Shown here piece by piece: positions 1 through 8,652 of a DNA stretch of 64,000 nt (the first letter of the stretch is position 1; every line of letters begins with the position of its first letter). Origin of the DNA: an uncultured Latescibacterota bacterium (GTDB taxonomy: Bacteria; Latescibacterota; UBA2968); NCBI GenBank assembly GCA_958295785.1, contig OY282377.1, positions 1,936,394 to 2,000,393 of the forward strand, given 5' to 3'. A model generated the notes under the pieces. It saw nothing but the letters and a program-made list of their open reading frames with translations, was not told where the DNA came from and searched no databases. The position numbers and the translations under genes were made by a program.

Positions 1-3
1 CCG

Positions 4-397
4 TAATACCAACTTGTGGGTTGCCTTTGATGCGTTGGCTACGCCTGTGCCTACGGCGTGCGGCGACTTCCTTTTTTTCAACAGCAAAAAAAAGGAAGCG
101 AGCGGGGTACAACTGCCCCAGCAGTTCAAAAATGCCGCTCTCAAACGCCGAGGGGTGCTCTGCACAGCGCAAAGCGCTTTTGTAACAGGACGACATGCGT
201 TGGCCTGCGAAGGAAGTTGCAAGATGGCTGTGGGTTGCGAGACGGCCTTGCGCGCTGTGCGCGATGGCTTTATCTGATGGTCTTTTGGGATGGCATTTTT
301 GCAATGGCTTCTCTGAATGACTGCGGAACGTCAAGGGGATCGCTTGATGGCAACATATCGCATCACATTAGGCCAACAGCTATTCAATTTGGTATTA
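4..397 (-). mobile_element. MITE-like dispersed element, copy 1
   Basis: No credible gene lies here. The segment is bounded by imperfect terminal inverted repeats: TAATACCAACTTG at 4-16, and CAATTTGGTATTA at 385-397, which is the reverse complement of TAATACCAAATTG (12 of 13 match). Its reverse complement aligns along its whole length with 47741-48117, including long identical blocks. It contains a T-tract hairpin (67-98) and a second small hairpin AACTGC/GCAGTT near 115-130. It encodes no transposase, so if mobile it would be non-autonomous. The window edge hides any target duplication. The orientation is given relative to the second copy. Confidence 0.75.
67..98. other. Covarying T-tract hairpin inside the MITE-like element
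   Basis: CTTCC followed by seven T (67-78) pairs perfectly with seven A followed by GGAAG (87-98) across a short loop. In the other copy the same place (48032-48063) reads CCGAC plus T8 and A8 plus GTCGG. The stem bases differ at three positions, and each change is compensated on the other arm. This indicates that the structure is conserved rather than the sequence. Confidence 0.7.
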
Positions 398-612
398 GCC
401 CTGCGAACTTTGTTGCAACTTTTTGTCGTTCCAGTGCGTGCGAATATTGAATCCAAAGCACTTTTTGGTCTTTGTTTCAACGCGCTTGGGGGCAAGGCTT
501 TGGCTTTGGATTCAACCCTGAGCGCGTTTCTTTTTTTTGTCAGACATGGGATACAAGAATATGTCAATCAAAACGAAAACCCCAATGCCTGTGTGGAGGA
601 ACTGTGAACAAA

Positions 613-1986
613 ATGAACGTGCTATTCATCGCCGTAGATGATCTTCGCCCACAACTCGGTTGTTATGGTCGGGATTTCGTACAGTCGCCGAACATCGATC
701 AATTGGCCGCAGAGGGCGTCCTCTTCGAGCGAGCCTACTGCCAGCAAGCCGTATGCGCGCCTTCTCGATCCAGCGTTCTGAGTGGTTGCCGTCCAGATAC
801 GACAACAATTTACGACTTACAGACCCCCTTGCGGTCCGCGATGCCCGATATCCTCTCGTTGCCACAGCACTTCAAGCAACACGGATACGAGACGCGATCT
901 ATCGGAAAAATCTATCACCATCGAAACGATGATCTGCAAGGATGGTCTGCCAAACCCCATGTCTCAATGGGTGATTGGAAGGGACGGGGCTACCTGACGG
1001 ACGAAGCGATGGAAGTGATTGAGCGAACAGATGCACAAATGGCTATCGAAGGATCCACGAGACGGGGTATGGGGCCAGCTTTCGAAGCCGCGGACGTTCC
1101 AGACAATGCCTATCACGACGGTAAGGATGCCGATCACGCGATCAAAACGCTCAACGAATTGCGCGATCAGCCCTTTTTCCTCGCTTTGGGCTTTCACAAA
1201 CCCCATCTGCCGTTCAACGCCCCAAAGCATCACTGGGACCTTTACGAACGAGAAGCACTGCCGCTCGCCCTAAATTCCAGCGCACCTGAAAACGTCACCG
1301 AGTATTCTCTGACCGAGTTCGGAGAGCTGCGCGGCTACTTCGGAATGCCGAAAGAAGGCCCGATACCCGAGGACTTAGCGCGCACCTTGGTCCACGGCTA
1401 CTGCGCGTGTGTCTCGTATATGGACGCGCAGGTCGGTCGTGTGCTCGACGAAGTCGAACGGCTTGGCCTTAAAGAGAGCACATTTGTCATCCTGTGGGGA
1501 GATCACGGCTGGAAACTCGGCGAACACGGCAGCTGGTGCAAGCACACGAACTTTGACATTGATACACGCGCCCCAATGATCGTCCGTTCGCCAGAACGCG
1601 GCAAGTCGGGCGCGAAAGCGTCCGGTCTTACGGAATTTGTCGATATGTATCCATCGCTGTGCGACCTGTGCGATCTACCGCTACCCAATCATCTCGAGGG
1701 CCAGAGTTTTGTCCCCTTGATGGAAGATCCTGATAGGACGTGGAAACAGGCGGCTTTCAGCCAGTATCCGCGAAAAGGCGCGATGGGCTACACCATCAAG
1801 ACAGACGATTTTCGCTACACAGAATGGCAATCGAGAGAGACCGCAGAGGTAAAGGCACGAGAGCTTTACGACCATCGAAAAGATGCGGCGGAAAACGTCA
1901 ATGTAGCGGGAGATGACCGGTATGCCGAAACAGTGAGCGAATTGGAGAAAGTGCTAAAAAAAGGTTGGGAAGCCGCGAAGGCGTAG
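613..1986 (+). CDS. Sulfatase, iduronate-2-sulfatase-like
   Basis: A type I (formylglycine) sulfatase of 457 aa that should hydrolyse sulfate esters, probably on a sulfated sugar. The N-terminal metal-binding AVDD lies at residues 7-10. The modification motif C-A-P-S-R has Cys48, Pro50 and Arg52; the cysteine would be converted to formylglycine. A further metal-site pair, Asp297-His298, lies in WGDHG. The opening NVLFIAVDDLRP and the CQQAVCAPSRSS context are typical of the iduronate-2-sulfatase-like branch. A GTG at 604 is an alternative start, but GGAGGA (595-600) lies only three bases before it, and homologous sulfatases begin near the ATG used here. No signal peptide is visible, so it is probably cytoplasmic. 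The natural substrate cannot be read from the sequence. Confidence 0.88.
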   Translation: MNVLFIAVDDLRPQLGCYGRDFVQSPNIDQLAAEGVLFERAYCQQAVCAPSRSSVLSGCRPDTTTIYDLQTPLRSAMPDILSLPQHFKQHGYETRSIGKIYHHRNDDLQGWSAKPHVSMGDWKGRGYLTDEAMEVIERTDAQMAIEGSTRRGMGPAFEAADVPDNAYHDGKDADHAIKTLNELRDQPFFLALGFHKPHLPFNAPKHHWDLYEREALPLALNSSAPENVTEYSLTEFGELRGYFGMPKEGPIPEDLARTLVHGYCACVSYMDAQVGRVLDEVERLGLKESTFVILWGDHGWKLGEHGSWCKHTNFDIDTRAPMIVRSPERGKSGAKASGLTEFVDMYPSLCDLCDLPLPNHLEGQSFVPLMEDPDRTWKQAAFSQYPRKGAMGYTIKTDDFRYTEWQSRETAEVKARELYDHRKDAAENVNVAGDDRYAETVSELEKVLKKGWEAAKA

Positions 1987-2081
1987 TCGTCCAGAACTTG
2001 CCTTTTATCCATAAGACGGTATATTTAATCAACGCTCTGTATGCCTTTTCCCAACTTCCCAACTCATATCGGAATCGACTT

Positions 2082-2903
2082 ATGACCATAAAATATTCTC
2101 TTCGTGAACCCATGGCACCGGGTGCGACTTTGATGGAGAAATTTCAAACGCTCGCGGAACTCGGGTTTTCGGGCATTGAACTCACCGACAGCAGCACCGC
2201 AAATTTTGCAGATGAGATCAGGGCAGCGGCAGATGCGACGGGCATTGTGCCCAATATTTGCTCGGCGCGCAGCGGCAACCGCTTGCTCGACGCACGCCCC
2301 CATGAACGCCGCACAGCCGTACAATCCATTAACGACGCCCTGACCCTGTGTGCTGAAGTCGGCGGCGTGGGCGTGGTTTTTCCGCCGCTTATCGGCATTA
2401 AAATGGGCGGAGGCGAACGCATTCCCGACCTCTCGCCCCTGCACAGCGCGTCTGATCTCGAAAAAGACCTGCTCATCGAAATTCTCAAACGAGATATTAC
2501 ACCGCATGCCGAGGCGTGTGGCAGTCGTCTGGTTATTGAACCCTTGAATCGCTACGAACAGTGGTGGCCCTGCACGGTCGCTCAGGGTGTTGAAATCTGC
2601 GAAGCCGTGGGCAGTCCATCTATTGCCACGATGGCCGATCTGTTTCACATGAACATCGAAGAAGCCAATCTCGCCGAAGCCATCCGCGCAGGGGGCAAAC
2701 ACATCGCCAATGTGCATCTGGCCGACAGCAATCGCATCTTGCCGGGCTATGGTCACACCGACTTTGGCCCCGCGCTCAACGCCCTGTCCGACATCGGCTA
2801 TGAACACTACTGCGGTTTTGAATGCCGCATTCCCCCGGGCGATGCCAAAGCCGAACTCCGAAAGTCAATGGCCTATCTCAACAGCCAATTGAAGAAAAGG
2901 TGA
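2082..2903 (+). CDS. TIM-barrel sugar phosphate isomerase/epimerase
   Basis: A 273-aa protein of the AP-endonuclease-2-like (xylose isomerase-like) TIM-barrel family, which includes D-tagatose 3-epimerase and hydroxypyruvate isomerase. The likely divalent-metal ligands are visible in order: Glu in VIEPLNRYE, Asp in MADLFHMN, His in NVHLADSNR and Glu near the end in GFECRI. It starts at an ATG about 95 bases after the sulfatase stop and on the same strand, so the two may share a transcript and together process a desulfated sugar. That link is inference. The ribosome-binding site is weak. The exact sugar substrate is unknown. Confidence 0.8.
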   Translation: MTIKYSLREPMAPGATLMEKFQTLAELGFSGIELTDSSTANFADEIRAAADATGIVPNICSARSGNRLLDARPHERRTAVQSINDALTLCAEVGGVGVVFPPLIGIKMGGGERIPDLSPLHSASDLEKDLLIEILKRDITPHAEACGSRLVIEPLNRYEQWWPCTVAQGVEICEAVGSPSIATMADLFHMNIEEANLAEAIRAGGKHIANVHLADSNRILPGYGHTDFGPALNALSDIGYEHYCGFECRIPPGDAKAELRKSMAYLNSQLKKR

Positions 2904-3137
2904 TAACGCTGCCTAAAATTCACTACTTCCAACGTCGTGACACCCTTCTCAAGCATCGTTGTAGCCAAACTTGGATGTCGATGGCAGATGCCACGCGCAC
3001 GAGCCATTCCGCCTGTCCAATGAGGCGGCGGTCTCAATGGCGATAGTCAAATTGGCTTTGGCGATTTTCTCATCTTCGCCGCCAACTTTGGCTCGGCGGG
3101 CTGATGCGATAGATCATCAGGACGCGCCACAAAGCAG

Positions 3138-3168
3138 AAGCCCGGGGCCTGAATGGCTCCGGGCTTTT
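3138..3168 (+). terminator. Rho-independent terminator
   Basis: AAGCCCGG (3138-3145) pairs with CCGGGCTT (3159-3166), with an inner GCC/GGC extension and a following T run. It would end transcription from the sulfatase/epimerase pair. Confidence 0.75.
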
Positions 3169-3213
3169 CTGCAAGTGCTATGGCAGATAGGTGGGGCGAA
3201 AAGTGTGCGTCAG

Positions 3214-3244
3214 AAGGGGCGACCCAAAAGGTCGTCCTTTTGTT
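3214..3244. terminator. Probable bidirectional terminator between convergent genes
   Basis: AAGGGGCGACC and GGTCGTCCTTTT pair with one bulge and are followed by TTGTTTT. The hairpin lies directly beyond the stop of the minus-strand Uma2 gene, with A-rich sequence on the other side, so it could serve both strands. Confidence 0.55.
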
Positions 3245-3784
3245 TTAGAATACGTCAGCGAGGGGCAATGTCCAACCGGGTACGACATCGCCGCCGTCGA
3301 TGGTATTGCCTTCTGTGAGCGTCTGAATATCATTGAGGCCGCGATAGATCGTCGCCGTGCGGTTGGACGGATCGATCACAATGACCATCCGCGTGCCTGC
3401 GCGCAACCAATCGAGGGCTTTGTCCGCCGGGCGATCATTTGGCGAAACGACTTCAATGGCGAGGTCTGGCGCGCCGGGGAAAAAGCCCTCTCCGCGCGTG
3501 ATGTCAGCGCGTGCTTTCGATACAAAGCTGGCGTCGGGGGCACGCACTGTATCGGGGGCGGTAGCGATCACAAATCCCGTCTCGGCGGCATAGGTTTCGC
3601 CGAGATCATTGCTTTCGACAAATACGCCCAATCGGATGCCGATCTTTGCTGCAATTCGTCCGTGCTGACTGCTCGCAGGTGCCATCTGGTGCAATGCTCC
3701 TTCGATGAGTTCAAAGCGATAGCCATTGTGCGGCATTGCGAGGAGTTCGTCTGCCGTCATGGTCGCAAGAGTTGGGGTTGTCAT
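3245..3784 (-). CDS. Uma2 family putative restriction endonuclease
   Basis: A 179-aa protein of the Uma2 (PD-(D/E)XK) family. These are common in multicopy families in cyanobacteria, Chloroflexi and planctomycetes, and their natural role is unclear. Visible hallmarks are RFELIEGALH near residues 23-32, an SSQHG block, ETGF, the acidic APDASFV and the core PDLAIEVVSPND (about 106-117), where Asp and Glu-x-Val take the nuclease positions. AAAGGA lies eight bases before the ATG. A decayed copy of the same C-terminus sits just upstream (3799-3838), so this locus once held at least two Uma2 copies. Confidence 0.88.
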   Translation of the reverse strand: MTTPTLATMTADELLAMPHNGYRFELIEGALHQMAPASSQHGRIAAKIGIRLGVFVESNDLGETYAAETGFVIATAPDTVRAPDASFVSKARADITRGEGFFPGAPDLAIEVVSPNDRPADKALDWLRAGTRMVIVIDPSNRTATIYRGLNDIQTLTEGNTIDGGDVVPGWTLPLADVF

Positions 3785-3798
3785 CGCTAATCCTTTCT

Positions 3799-3838
3799 AT
3801 TTTAGAATACGTCAGCGATACGACATCGCCGCCGTTGC
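3799..3838 (-). pseudogene. Relic of a second Uma2 gene (3' end only)
   Basis: Read on the minus strand, this stretch repeats the last codons and the post-stop sequence of the intact Uma2 gene: GGDVV followed by the bases for the terminal ADVF region and TAGAATACGTC-type flank, with an internal deletion. The shared block is TTTTAGAATACGTCAGCGA on the plus strand, at 3242-3260 and again near 3801-3819. It abuts the stop of the phosphoesterase gene. Confidence 0.6.
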
Positions 3839-3840
3839 CT

Positions 3841-5154
3841 TCAATAAACCTTGTCGTCATCGTCTCGCTTTTCGAGGGTATTTTTATTTTTTCGGCGTTC
3901 AGGAGACCCAGGGCCGCGCTCGATGAGTGTGTTGGGTTCGCCCTGTTGTTTGACCAGATCAAACGCATCGTAGAGTTCGCCAACCGCGGTCATCGCGCGG
4001 TAGTGCAAGGTGTTGCCCGAAACGGAAATGACTTGATAGAGTTGCGTGTTTTCCGCGCCGCGCGTCATCCAGCGGTCTTTTCTGAGGTCGGACTGTTTGG
4101 GGCCGCTGACCGAGACCACATAGACCGTGCCTTTGGTGGTGTCGCGCACGGTCACGCCGTTGCCGATGTTGTGGCCTCTGGCATAGGTATGGTCGTGCCC
4201 TTGAAGCACCATATCCACGGCGTATTTGTCGAAAAGGGGTTTCCACGCTTCGCGCAGGTCTTTGTTGTCGCGGCCTTTAGACGCCGAATAGACCGGGTGG
4301 TGAAATGTGACAAAGGTCCACGGATTGGGGTTGGTTGCGAGCACCTGTTCCAGCCATGGGGTTTGGTCTTCAATGCGTTCGTTGGAATTGAGTGAGATGA
4401 TGCGCGCGCCCTGATAGTCCGTGTAATACGTCGTTTCCGCAAGCCCTGTTGGCCCATTTTCGGGCAGGGTAAAATGCGGACGCCACAAAGTGGAAAGACG
4501 GCGTTTGCCCGCATCTTTGTCGTATTCGTGATTCCCCGGCGTAGGTATGCTGGGGATTTTTGCGTGGATCCAATCGCCTGCTTTAAACCATTCCTGCCAT
4601 TCGCTGTCCCTGTTGGGCTTGTTGACCAAGTCGCCCGCGTGGATGATAAAATCGGCATCGGGTGCGTCGAGCATGGCGGTGCGAATGGTGCGCGCCCAAA
4701 GCGCGAGCAAATTGTTTTGCGCGTCGCCAAAGTAGATAAAGGTGAAAGAATCGGGTTTTGCCGAGGCCGTGCGAAATTGATACCACGAACTCCAGATTTT
4801 GCCACTGCCCACGCGATAGGCATAGTGCGTATTGGGTTTGAGGCCCTCGAATGTGACCGAATGAAAATGCGCGGCATAGCCATTGCGTGTCCATTTTTCC
4901 GTGCGCGCTTCTTCGCGCTTGGCCCATGTGACAAAATTGGGCGACGCATCGGCTTCTGCGATCTGCCCCTCGGCCTTTGTGATGTGCGTATCGGTGCGCC
5001 AGGTGACCGATGCCGCGGTGGCGGGATCGCCCGACCAGTTGAGGACAATGCGGTCGGGAATTTGCGTGGGCACGGAATTGACCGCCGCGCGGTGATAGTC
5101 ATGCGCGCAAGCCGCCAGGCATGCGATCAAAAGCAGAAAAACGAGACGGGCCAT
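3841..5154 (-). CDS. Purple acid phosphatase-like metallophosphoesterase lipoprotein
   Basis: A 437-aa protein with a lipoprotein signal, MARLVFLLLIACLAAC (lipobox LAAC), so it should be anchored in an envelope membrane. A fibronectin III-like segment follows (about residues 30-125), then the calcineurin-like phosphoesterase domain with the full metal-ligand series: GDAQ, GDLV, GNHE, a His in FHHPVY, and GHDH. This order matches bacterial purple acid phosphatases, which release phosphate from esters outside the cytoplasm. The start is the ATG behind TTGGAGAAC. The C-terminal tail is lysine- and aspartate-rich and ends next to the Uma2 relic, so the last residues may have been altered by that rearrangement. 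Confidence 0.87.
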   Translation of the reverse strand: MARLVFLLLIACLAACAHDYHRAAVNSVPTQIPDRIVLNWSGDPATAASVTWRTDTHITKAEGQIAEADASPNFVTWAKREEARTEKWTRNGYAAHFHSVTFEGLKPNTHYAYRVGSGKIWSSWYQFRTASAKPDSFTFIYFGDAQNNLLALWARTIRTAMLDAPDADFIIHAGDLVNKPNRDSEWQEWFKAGDWIHAKIPSIPTPGNHEYDKDAGKRRLSTLWRPHFTLPENGPTGLAETTYYTDYQGARIISLNSNERIEDQTPWLEQVLATNPNPWTFVTFHHPVYSASKGRDNKDLREAWKPLFDKYAVDMVLQGHDHTYARGHNIGNGVTVRDTTKGTVYVVSVSGPKQSDLRKDRWMTRGAENTQLYQVISVSGNTLHYRAMTAVGELYDAFDLVKQQGEPNTLIERGPGSPERRKNKNTLEKRDDDDKVY

Positions 5155-5252
5155 GTGTTCTCCAAATGCGAAGGTGGAATCGACATTTCGCGTGTAAAGA
5201 TACAATACCCTGCAAATTATCAAAAGTGCAAAAGAAGCGATCAAAAAAAAGT

Positions 5253-5326
5253 GGTCAGTCCACTCCGCCACCCCTAAAATCGAGACGTGAAACCGTAGGG
5301 GCGGTGCCCCCGTGCCCGCCCGAAGA
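5253..5326 (+). repeat. 74-bp direct repeat, copy A
   Basis: This segment recurs at 5351-5424 with a single base difference. It starts with GGTCAGTCC, related to the heptamer family, and ends with a GTAGGGGC-family palindrome, so it is a composite of two dispersed repeats duplicated as one unit. Confidence 0.85.
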
Positions 5327-5350
5327 TTTGAGAAGCCGTCAGCAGTCAGC

Positions 5351-5424
5351 GGTCAGTCCACTCCGCCACCCCTAAAATCGAGACGTGAAACCGTAGGGGA
5401 GGTGCCCCCGTGCCCGCCCGAAGA
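5351..5424 (+). repeat. 74-bp direct repeat, copy B
   Basis: The second copy of the composite unit, differing only where GGGGCGG became GGGGAGG. That change breaks one base pair of the inner palindrome. The spacer between the copies is 24 bases. Confidence 0.85.
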
Positions 5425-5507
5425 GACGAAAAGCGAGCGGTCCGCCCATCCCCTTGCCGCGTGCGTCCCTCGCTCCACCCGTGCGACAAGGCTTGCTGCG
5501 GTGTGCA

Positions 5508-5547
5508 TTGACATTGAACCATTTTGGACTAAATTCCAAAATAGTTC
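5508..5547 (+). promoter_or_regulatory. Promoter with overlapping 13-bp dyad operator
   Basis: TTGACA (5508-5513) is followed after 16 bases by TAAATT (5530-5535). GAACCATTTTGGA (5516-5528) and TCCAAAATAGTTC (5535-5547) form an inverted repeat matching at 12 of 13 positions and centred on the -10. Related half-sites recur downstream: CCAATTTGGA, and GTTCAAAATGGT overlapping the start codon. The arrangement resembles an operator for a repressor acting on the AAA/DUF4143 gene. Confidence 0.65.
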
Positions 5548-5571
5548 AACCAATTTGGAGGACAGTTCAAA

Positions 5572-6738
5572 ATGGTACACTATGATCGGCGTCTAAAAAT
5601 CGATTTGCCCGGCCGACAATCGGCATTTTTGTGGGGACCGCGCAAAACGGGCAAATCCACCTATCTCAAAGCGGCCTTTCCCAACAGCTTGGTCTATGAT
5701 TTTTTGAAGACAGATCTGATGCTGGATTTCAACCGGCGGCCGGCCCTGTTGCGCGAGCAACTTTTCGCACAGCCCGATGACGTGTTGGCGCGTCCGATTA
5801 TTTTGGACGAGGTGCAGCGCGTGCCGCTCGTGTTGGACGAAGTGCATTGGCTCATCGAAAACAAGGGGTTGCGTTTTATCCTGTGTGGGTCCAGTGCGCG
5901 AAAGCTCAAGCGGGGACGGGCGAATTTGCTCGGCGGGCGGGCGTGGCGATACGAGATGTTTCCGCTGGTGACAGATGAGTTGCCCGATGGCGATGTGGAT
6001 CTGTTGACCATTTTGAATCGCGGGCTGATTCCCGATCATTTTGCCACCGCGCAATACCGCCGTTCCCTGAATGCCTATTTGCAAGATTACTTAAAAGAGG
6101 AGGTTTTTGCCGAGGGGTTGACGCGCAATATCCCGGCATTTTCCCGATTTTTTGACGCGCTTGGGTACACGCACGGCGAGTTGACCAATTTTTCCAATAT
6201 CGCACGGGAGTGCGGCGCGAGTTCCAAAACCGTGAAGGAGTATTATCAGATTCTCGTGGATACGCTTTTGGGGCGCGTGGTCGAACCCTTCAAAAGACGC
6301 CAAAATCGCCAAGTTATTTCCAAAGCGTCCAAGTTCTATTTGTTCGATGTGGGGGTGGCTGGCGCGCTTGCGAAACGGCATTTGCAAGACGCGCACGGCG
6401 CGATTTTTGGCAAGGCATTTGAGCACTTTATTTTGACCGAACTGGCGGCACACGCTTCTTATGGCGCGTTGAATTACGACATTCATTTTTGGCGCACCAA
6501 GTCGGGGTTGGAGGTCGATTTTGTGCTGGGCAATGGCGAGGTGGCCCTCGAGGTCAAGGGCGCGAGTCGGGTAGATAACAAAGCCCTTCGGCCCTTGCGC
6601 GCATTTATCGAGGAATACGCGCCCAAAAAAGCCCTCGTGGTTTGCAATGAAACCGCAGAACGCAAGGTTGGCCCCATTCGCATTGTCCCATGGAAAATAT
6701 TTCTGCAATCGCTATGGGCAGACGAGGTGATTTCGTGA
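5572..6738 (+). CDS. AAA ATPase with DUF4143 C-terminus
   Basis: A 388-aa protein of the AAA_14/DUF4143 family. The Walker A motif GPRKTGKST lies at residues 22-30 and Walker B is IILDEV with Asp79-Glu80; a sensor-like FILCGSS follows. The C-terminal DUF4143 part ends with the nuclease-like pattern LEVDFVL...VALEVKG. The family is widespread and multicopy. A DNA-related or mobile role is often suspected but has not been established. GGAGGA (5557-5562) sets the ATG. The promoter carries an operator-like dyad. The 3' end overlaps the convergent deaminase gene by 27 bases. Confidence 0.88.
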   Translation: MVHYDRRLKIDLPGRQSAFLWGPRKTGKSTYLKAAFPNSLVYDFLKTDLMLDFNRRPALLREQLFAQPDDVLARPIILDEVQRVPLVLDEVHWLIENKGLRFILCGSSARKLKRGRANLLGGRAWRYEMFPLVTDELPDGDVDLLTILNRGLIPDHFATAQYRRSLNAYLQDYLKEEVFAEGLTRNIPAFSRFFDALGYTHGELTNFSNIARECGASSKTVKEYYQILVDTLLGRVVEPFKRRQNRQVISKASKFYLFDVGVAGALAKRHLQDAHGAIFGKAFEHFILTELAAHASYGALNYDIHFWRTKSGLEVDFVLGNGEVALEVKGASRVDNKALRPLRAFIEEYAPKKALVVCNETAERKVGPIRIVPWKIFLQSLWADEVIS

Positions 6739-8079
6739 GGGGCGCAGGCGGCCCAATCGAAACCGCCGGGGATCGCCGAGGCGGTTTGCCAGGGCTTTGG
6801 GCGTCCAGTTGGTGTGTGCGAGCACCCAGTCGATTTCGCGGGCGAGGGGGCTGTCGAAGATGCCGGGGTCGTCTGCGCCGATAGCGAGGTTGACGTCTGA
6901 TTTGAGGAAGGTGTGGATGGGGTGATGCGCGGGGTCGGGCACGCCGCCGATGCGGAGGTTGGAGGTGGGGCACGTTTCGATGACCGTGCCCAAGCGCGCG
7001 AGGCGGTTTAAGACGAATTGCTGGCGGTTGCGGATTTCCGCGAGGCGTTGGGGCTTGTAGGGGCGTTCGACAAGGTCGTCGGATGCGCGATTTTTGAGGG
7101 TTTGTCGTTCGGCACGAAGCGCGGGGGCGTTCACTTGAATACCATAAGCCGAGAGCGCGGGGGCGTAGTTGAGGTCGTAGGCGATTTGATCGAGGCGTTC
7201 GCCAACCCGTTCTTCGACGTGTGCATCGGGGCGGCGGGCAATGGCTATTTCTGGATCGAGGCCGAGTGCGATGGCATGACCCAGGCGCCGCGCCCCCATT
7301 TCGGCGGCTTCGTGGCACCAGCGAATCGCGCTTTCGAGGGATTTGTCAAAATAGCTTTCGCCGACGTGATAGGTGATTTCAAGGGCGCGTTGGGGGCGTT
7401 TCCGGTTGTCTTGGTGGATGCGTTTGAAAAGTGCGCGGTTGTTTTTGGGGGGATAGCCTTCTTCCACATGGGCAAAGTCAATGCCGACGATGGTGGGAAT
7501 GAGTTCGGGATTTTCGTCGAGGAGTTCTCGCACCCATTCGCAGTCTTGTTGCGCGGCCCAGCGGCGCAGGCTGATGATGTAGCGTGCGGTTGTGTTGCCT
7601 TGCGATGCGCGTGAGAGGATTTGGGCACTAATGCGGTGAAAGTCGAGGAACGCATCTCGCGTTTCAGAACTACAGCCACAGCGGTATTCGACAAAGGTGA
7701 TGCCCTCTTTGCGATGCCTGTTGATTGTGCGTTGAAGCGCGTTTTTTATCAGTTCCTCTCTTTTCGGGGGATGTCTCAAGAGGCTGATGACGAGGTTGAA
7801 TTTGGCTTGGAATCGCCCGAAGTCGCCCCCGTCTTTTTGCGTGTAGATGTAGTATTCCCTCAATTTATCCAGCCCCGCGCTTGGGTCGGACGCGGCATCG
7901 CGAAAGAGCGCGATGGGATCCGGGCGCGTGCCATAAGCTCTTTCGTACGCGTCTGTAAAAAGCCGCCAGTCGATGTCTTCGCAAAAATCTTTGCCGAGCG
8001 CGATGAGGTCTTCGGCGGTCAGGCATCCACCGGGGTGAACGTGGAGTTCGCAGGTTCTGGCGAAATGGAGTAGGGACAT
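6712..8079 (-). CDS. Adenosine deaminase-like amidohydrolase
   Basis: A 455-aa member of the adenosine/AMP deaminase branch of the amidohydrolase fold. Zinc ligands appear as His13-x-His15 in ELHVHPGG, a later His in ITYHVGES, the RLGHA His and the Asp pair in GADDPG. TCPTSN, typical of adenosine deaminases, precedes that pair. The protein is longer than usual bacterial adenosine deaminases (about 330-350 aa), with extra residues between the HxH motif and the catalytic region, so the substrate may not be adenosine. The start was set at the ATG in front of SLLHFARTCELHVH; upstream codons in the same frame have no family similarity. Confidence 0.82.
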   Translation of the reverse strand: MSLLHFARTCELHVHPGGCLTAEDLIALGKDFCEDIDWRLFTDAYERAYGTRPDPIALFRDAASDPSAGLDKLREYYIYTQKDGGDFGRFQAKFNLVISLLRHPPKREELIKNALQRTINRHRKEGITFVEYRCGCSSETRDAFLDFHRISAQILSRASQGNTTARYIISLRRWAAQQDCEWVRELLDENPELIPTIVGIDFAHVEEGYPPKNNRALFKRIHQDNRKRPQRALEITYHVGESYFDKSLESAIRWCHEAAEMGARRLGHAIALGLDPEIAIARRPDAHVEERVGERLDQIAYDLNYAPALSAYGIQVNAPALRAERQTLKNRASDDLVERPYKPQRLAEIRNRQQFVLNRLARLGTVIETCPTSNLRIGGVPDPAHHPIHTFLKSDVNLAIGADDPGIFDSPLAREIDWVLAHTNWTPKALANRLGDPRRFRLGRLRPSRNHLVCP

Positions 8080-8314
8080 GATGGCGTTTCCGTGAGATTT
8101 TGTCGCATGAAGATCAGGCGTGTCGTATATGGTAATGGAATTTGCAGGTTGAAACAAGAATCCATTTGGGGGTGACACGGGGGAGGGTATCGGATTTGAA
8201 GCGGGGGCAATTCGACAAATTTTCAGTGGAAAGTTGATGTCCTTTCTCAATGCGTTCAAAAGTCGCCGAGGATGCACGGGTTTATGTCCTTTCGGATTCG
8301 GGGTCATTCACCGC

Positions 8315-8343
8315 TTGACGCATCTCGCCATTTGTGATATTTT
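8315..8343 (+). promoter_or_regulatory. Sigma-70-like promoter
   Basis: TTGACG (8315-8320), a 17-base spacer and TATTTT (8338-8343) lie about 40 bases before the small membrane protein gene at 8382. Confidence 0.5.
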
Positions 8344-8381
8344 GGGGGACGAGCGAGATAACCGCGCAAATGGAGGCTTAT

Positions 8382-8609
8382 ATGATCCCACAATTGTTGA
8401 TTTTTTTTGGTGCTGTGGTTTATCTGGGTTGGGCGTTTATGCGATATTGGAAACGGCGCAATCGCAAAGACAAAGACACACCGTTTATCGAAGTGGTCAA
8501 AGAGGATCCCAAGCTGTATCGCTGGCGGGCAAAAAAGAAACGAGAAGCCGAGGCCGAGCGCGAATGGCGCAAGCGCGTGCAAGATGAGATCGAAGATTTG
8601 ACAAAATAA
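8382..8609 (+). CDS. Small single-pass membrane protein, unknown function
   Basis: A 75-aa protein. One hydrophobic helix (about residues 3-22) is followed by a strongly charged tail, KRRNRKDKD...KKKREAEAEREWRKR, likely helical and cytoplasmic. GGAGG at 8372-8376 lies five bases before the ATG at 8382, which decides the start against two earlier in-frame ATGs. I do not recognise the family. A sigma-70-like promoter sits directly upstream, and the next small membrane protein begins 43 bases later. Confidence 0.65.
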   Translation: MIPQLLIFFGAVVYLGWAFMRYWKRRNRKDKDTPFIEVVKEDPKLYRWRAKKKREAEAEREWRKRVQDEIEDLTK

Positions 8610-8652
8610 ATTCTGCGTATCTTTTGTGGATAAAGGCCAAACAGGAGGGCGA

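Larger units (their letters stand above)
2904..3244. other. Intergenic region with two terminator hairpins
   Basis: No gene with a credible start and composition is visible between the epimerase and the convergent Uma2 gene. The two hairpins listed separately (3138-3168 and 3214-3244) are the only clear signals. Confidence 0.6.

Noticed and set aside
2971-3318. Plus-strand frame between the epimerase and Uma2 genes
   Set aside because: It runs through two terminator hairpins and has no family similarity or ribosome-binding site.
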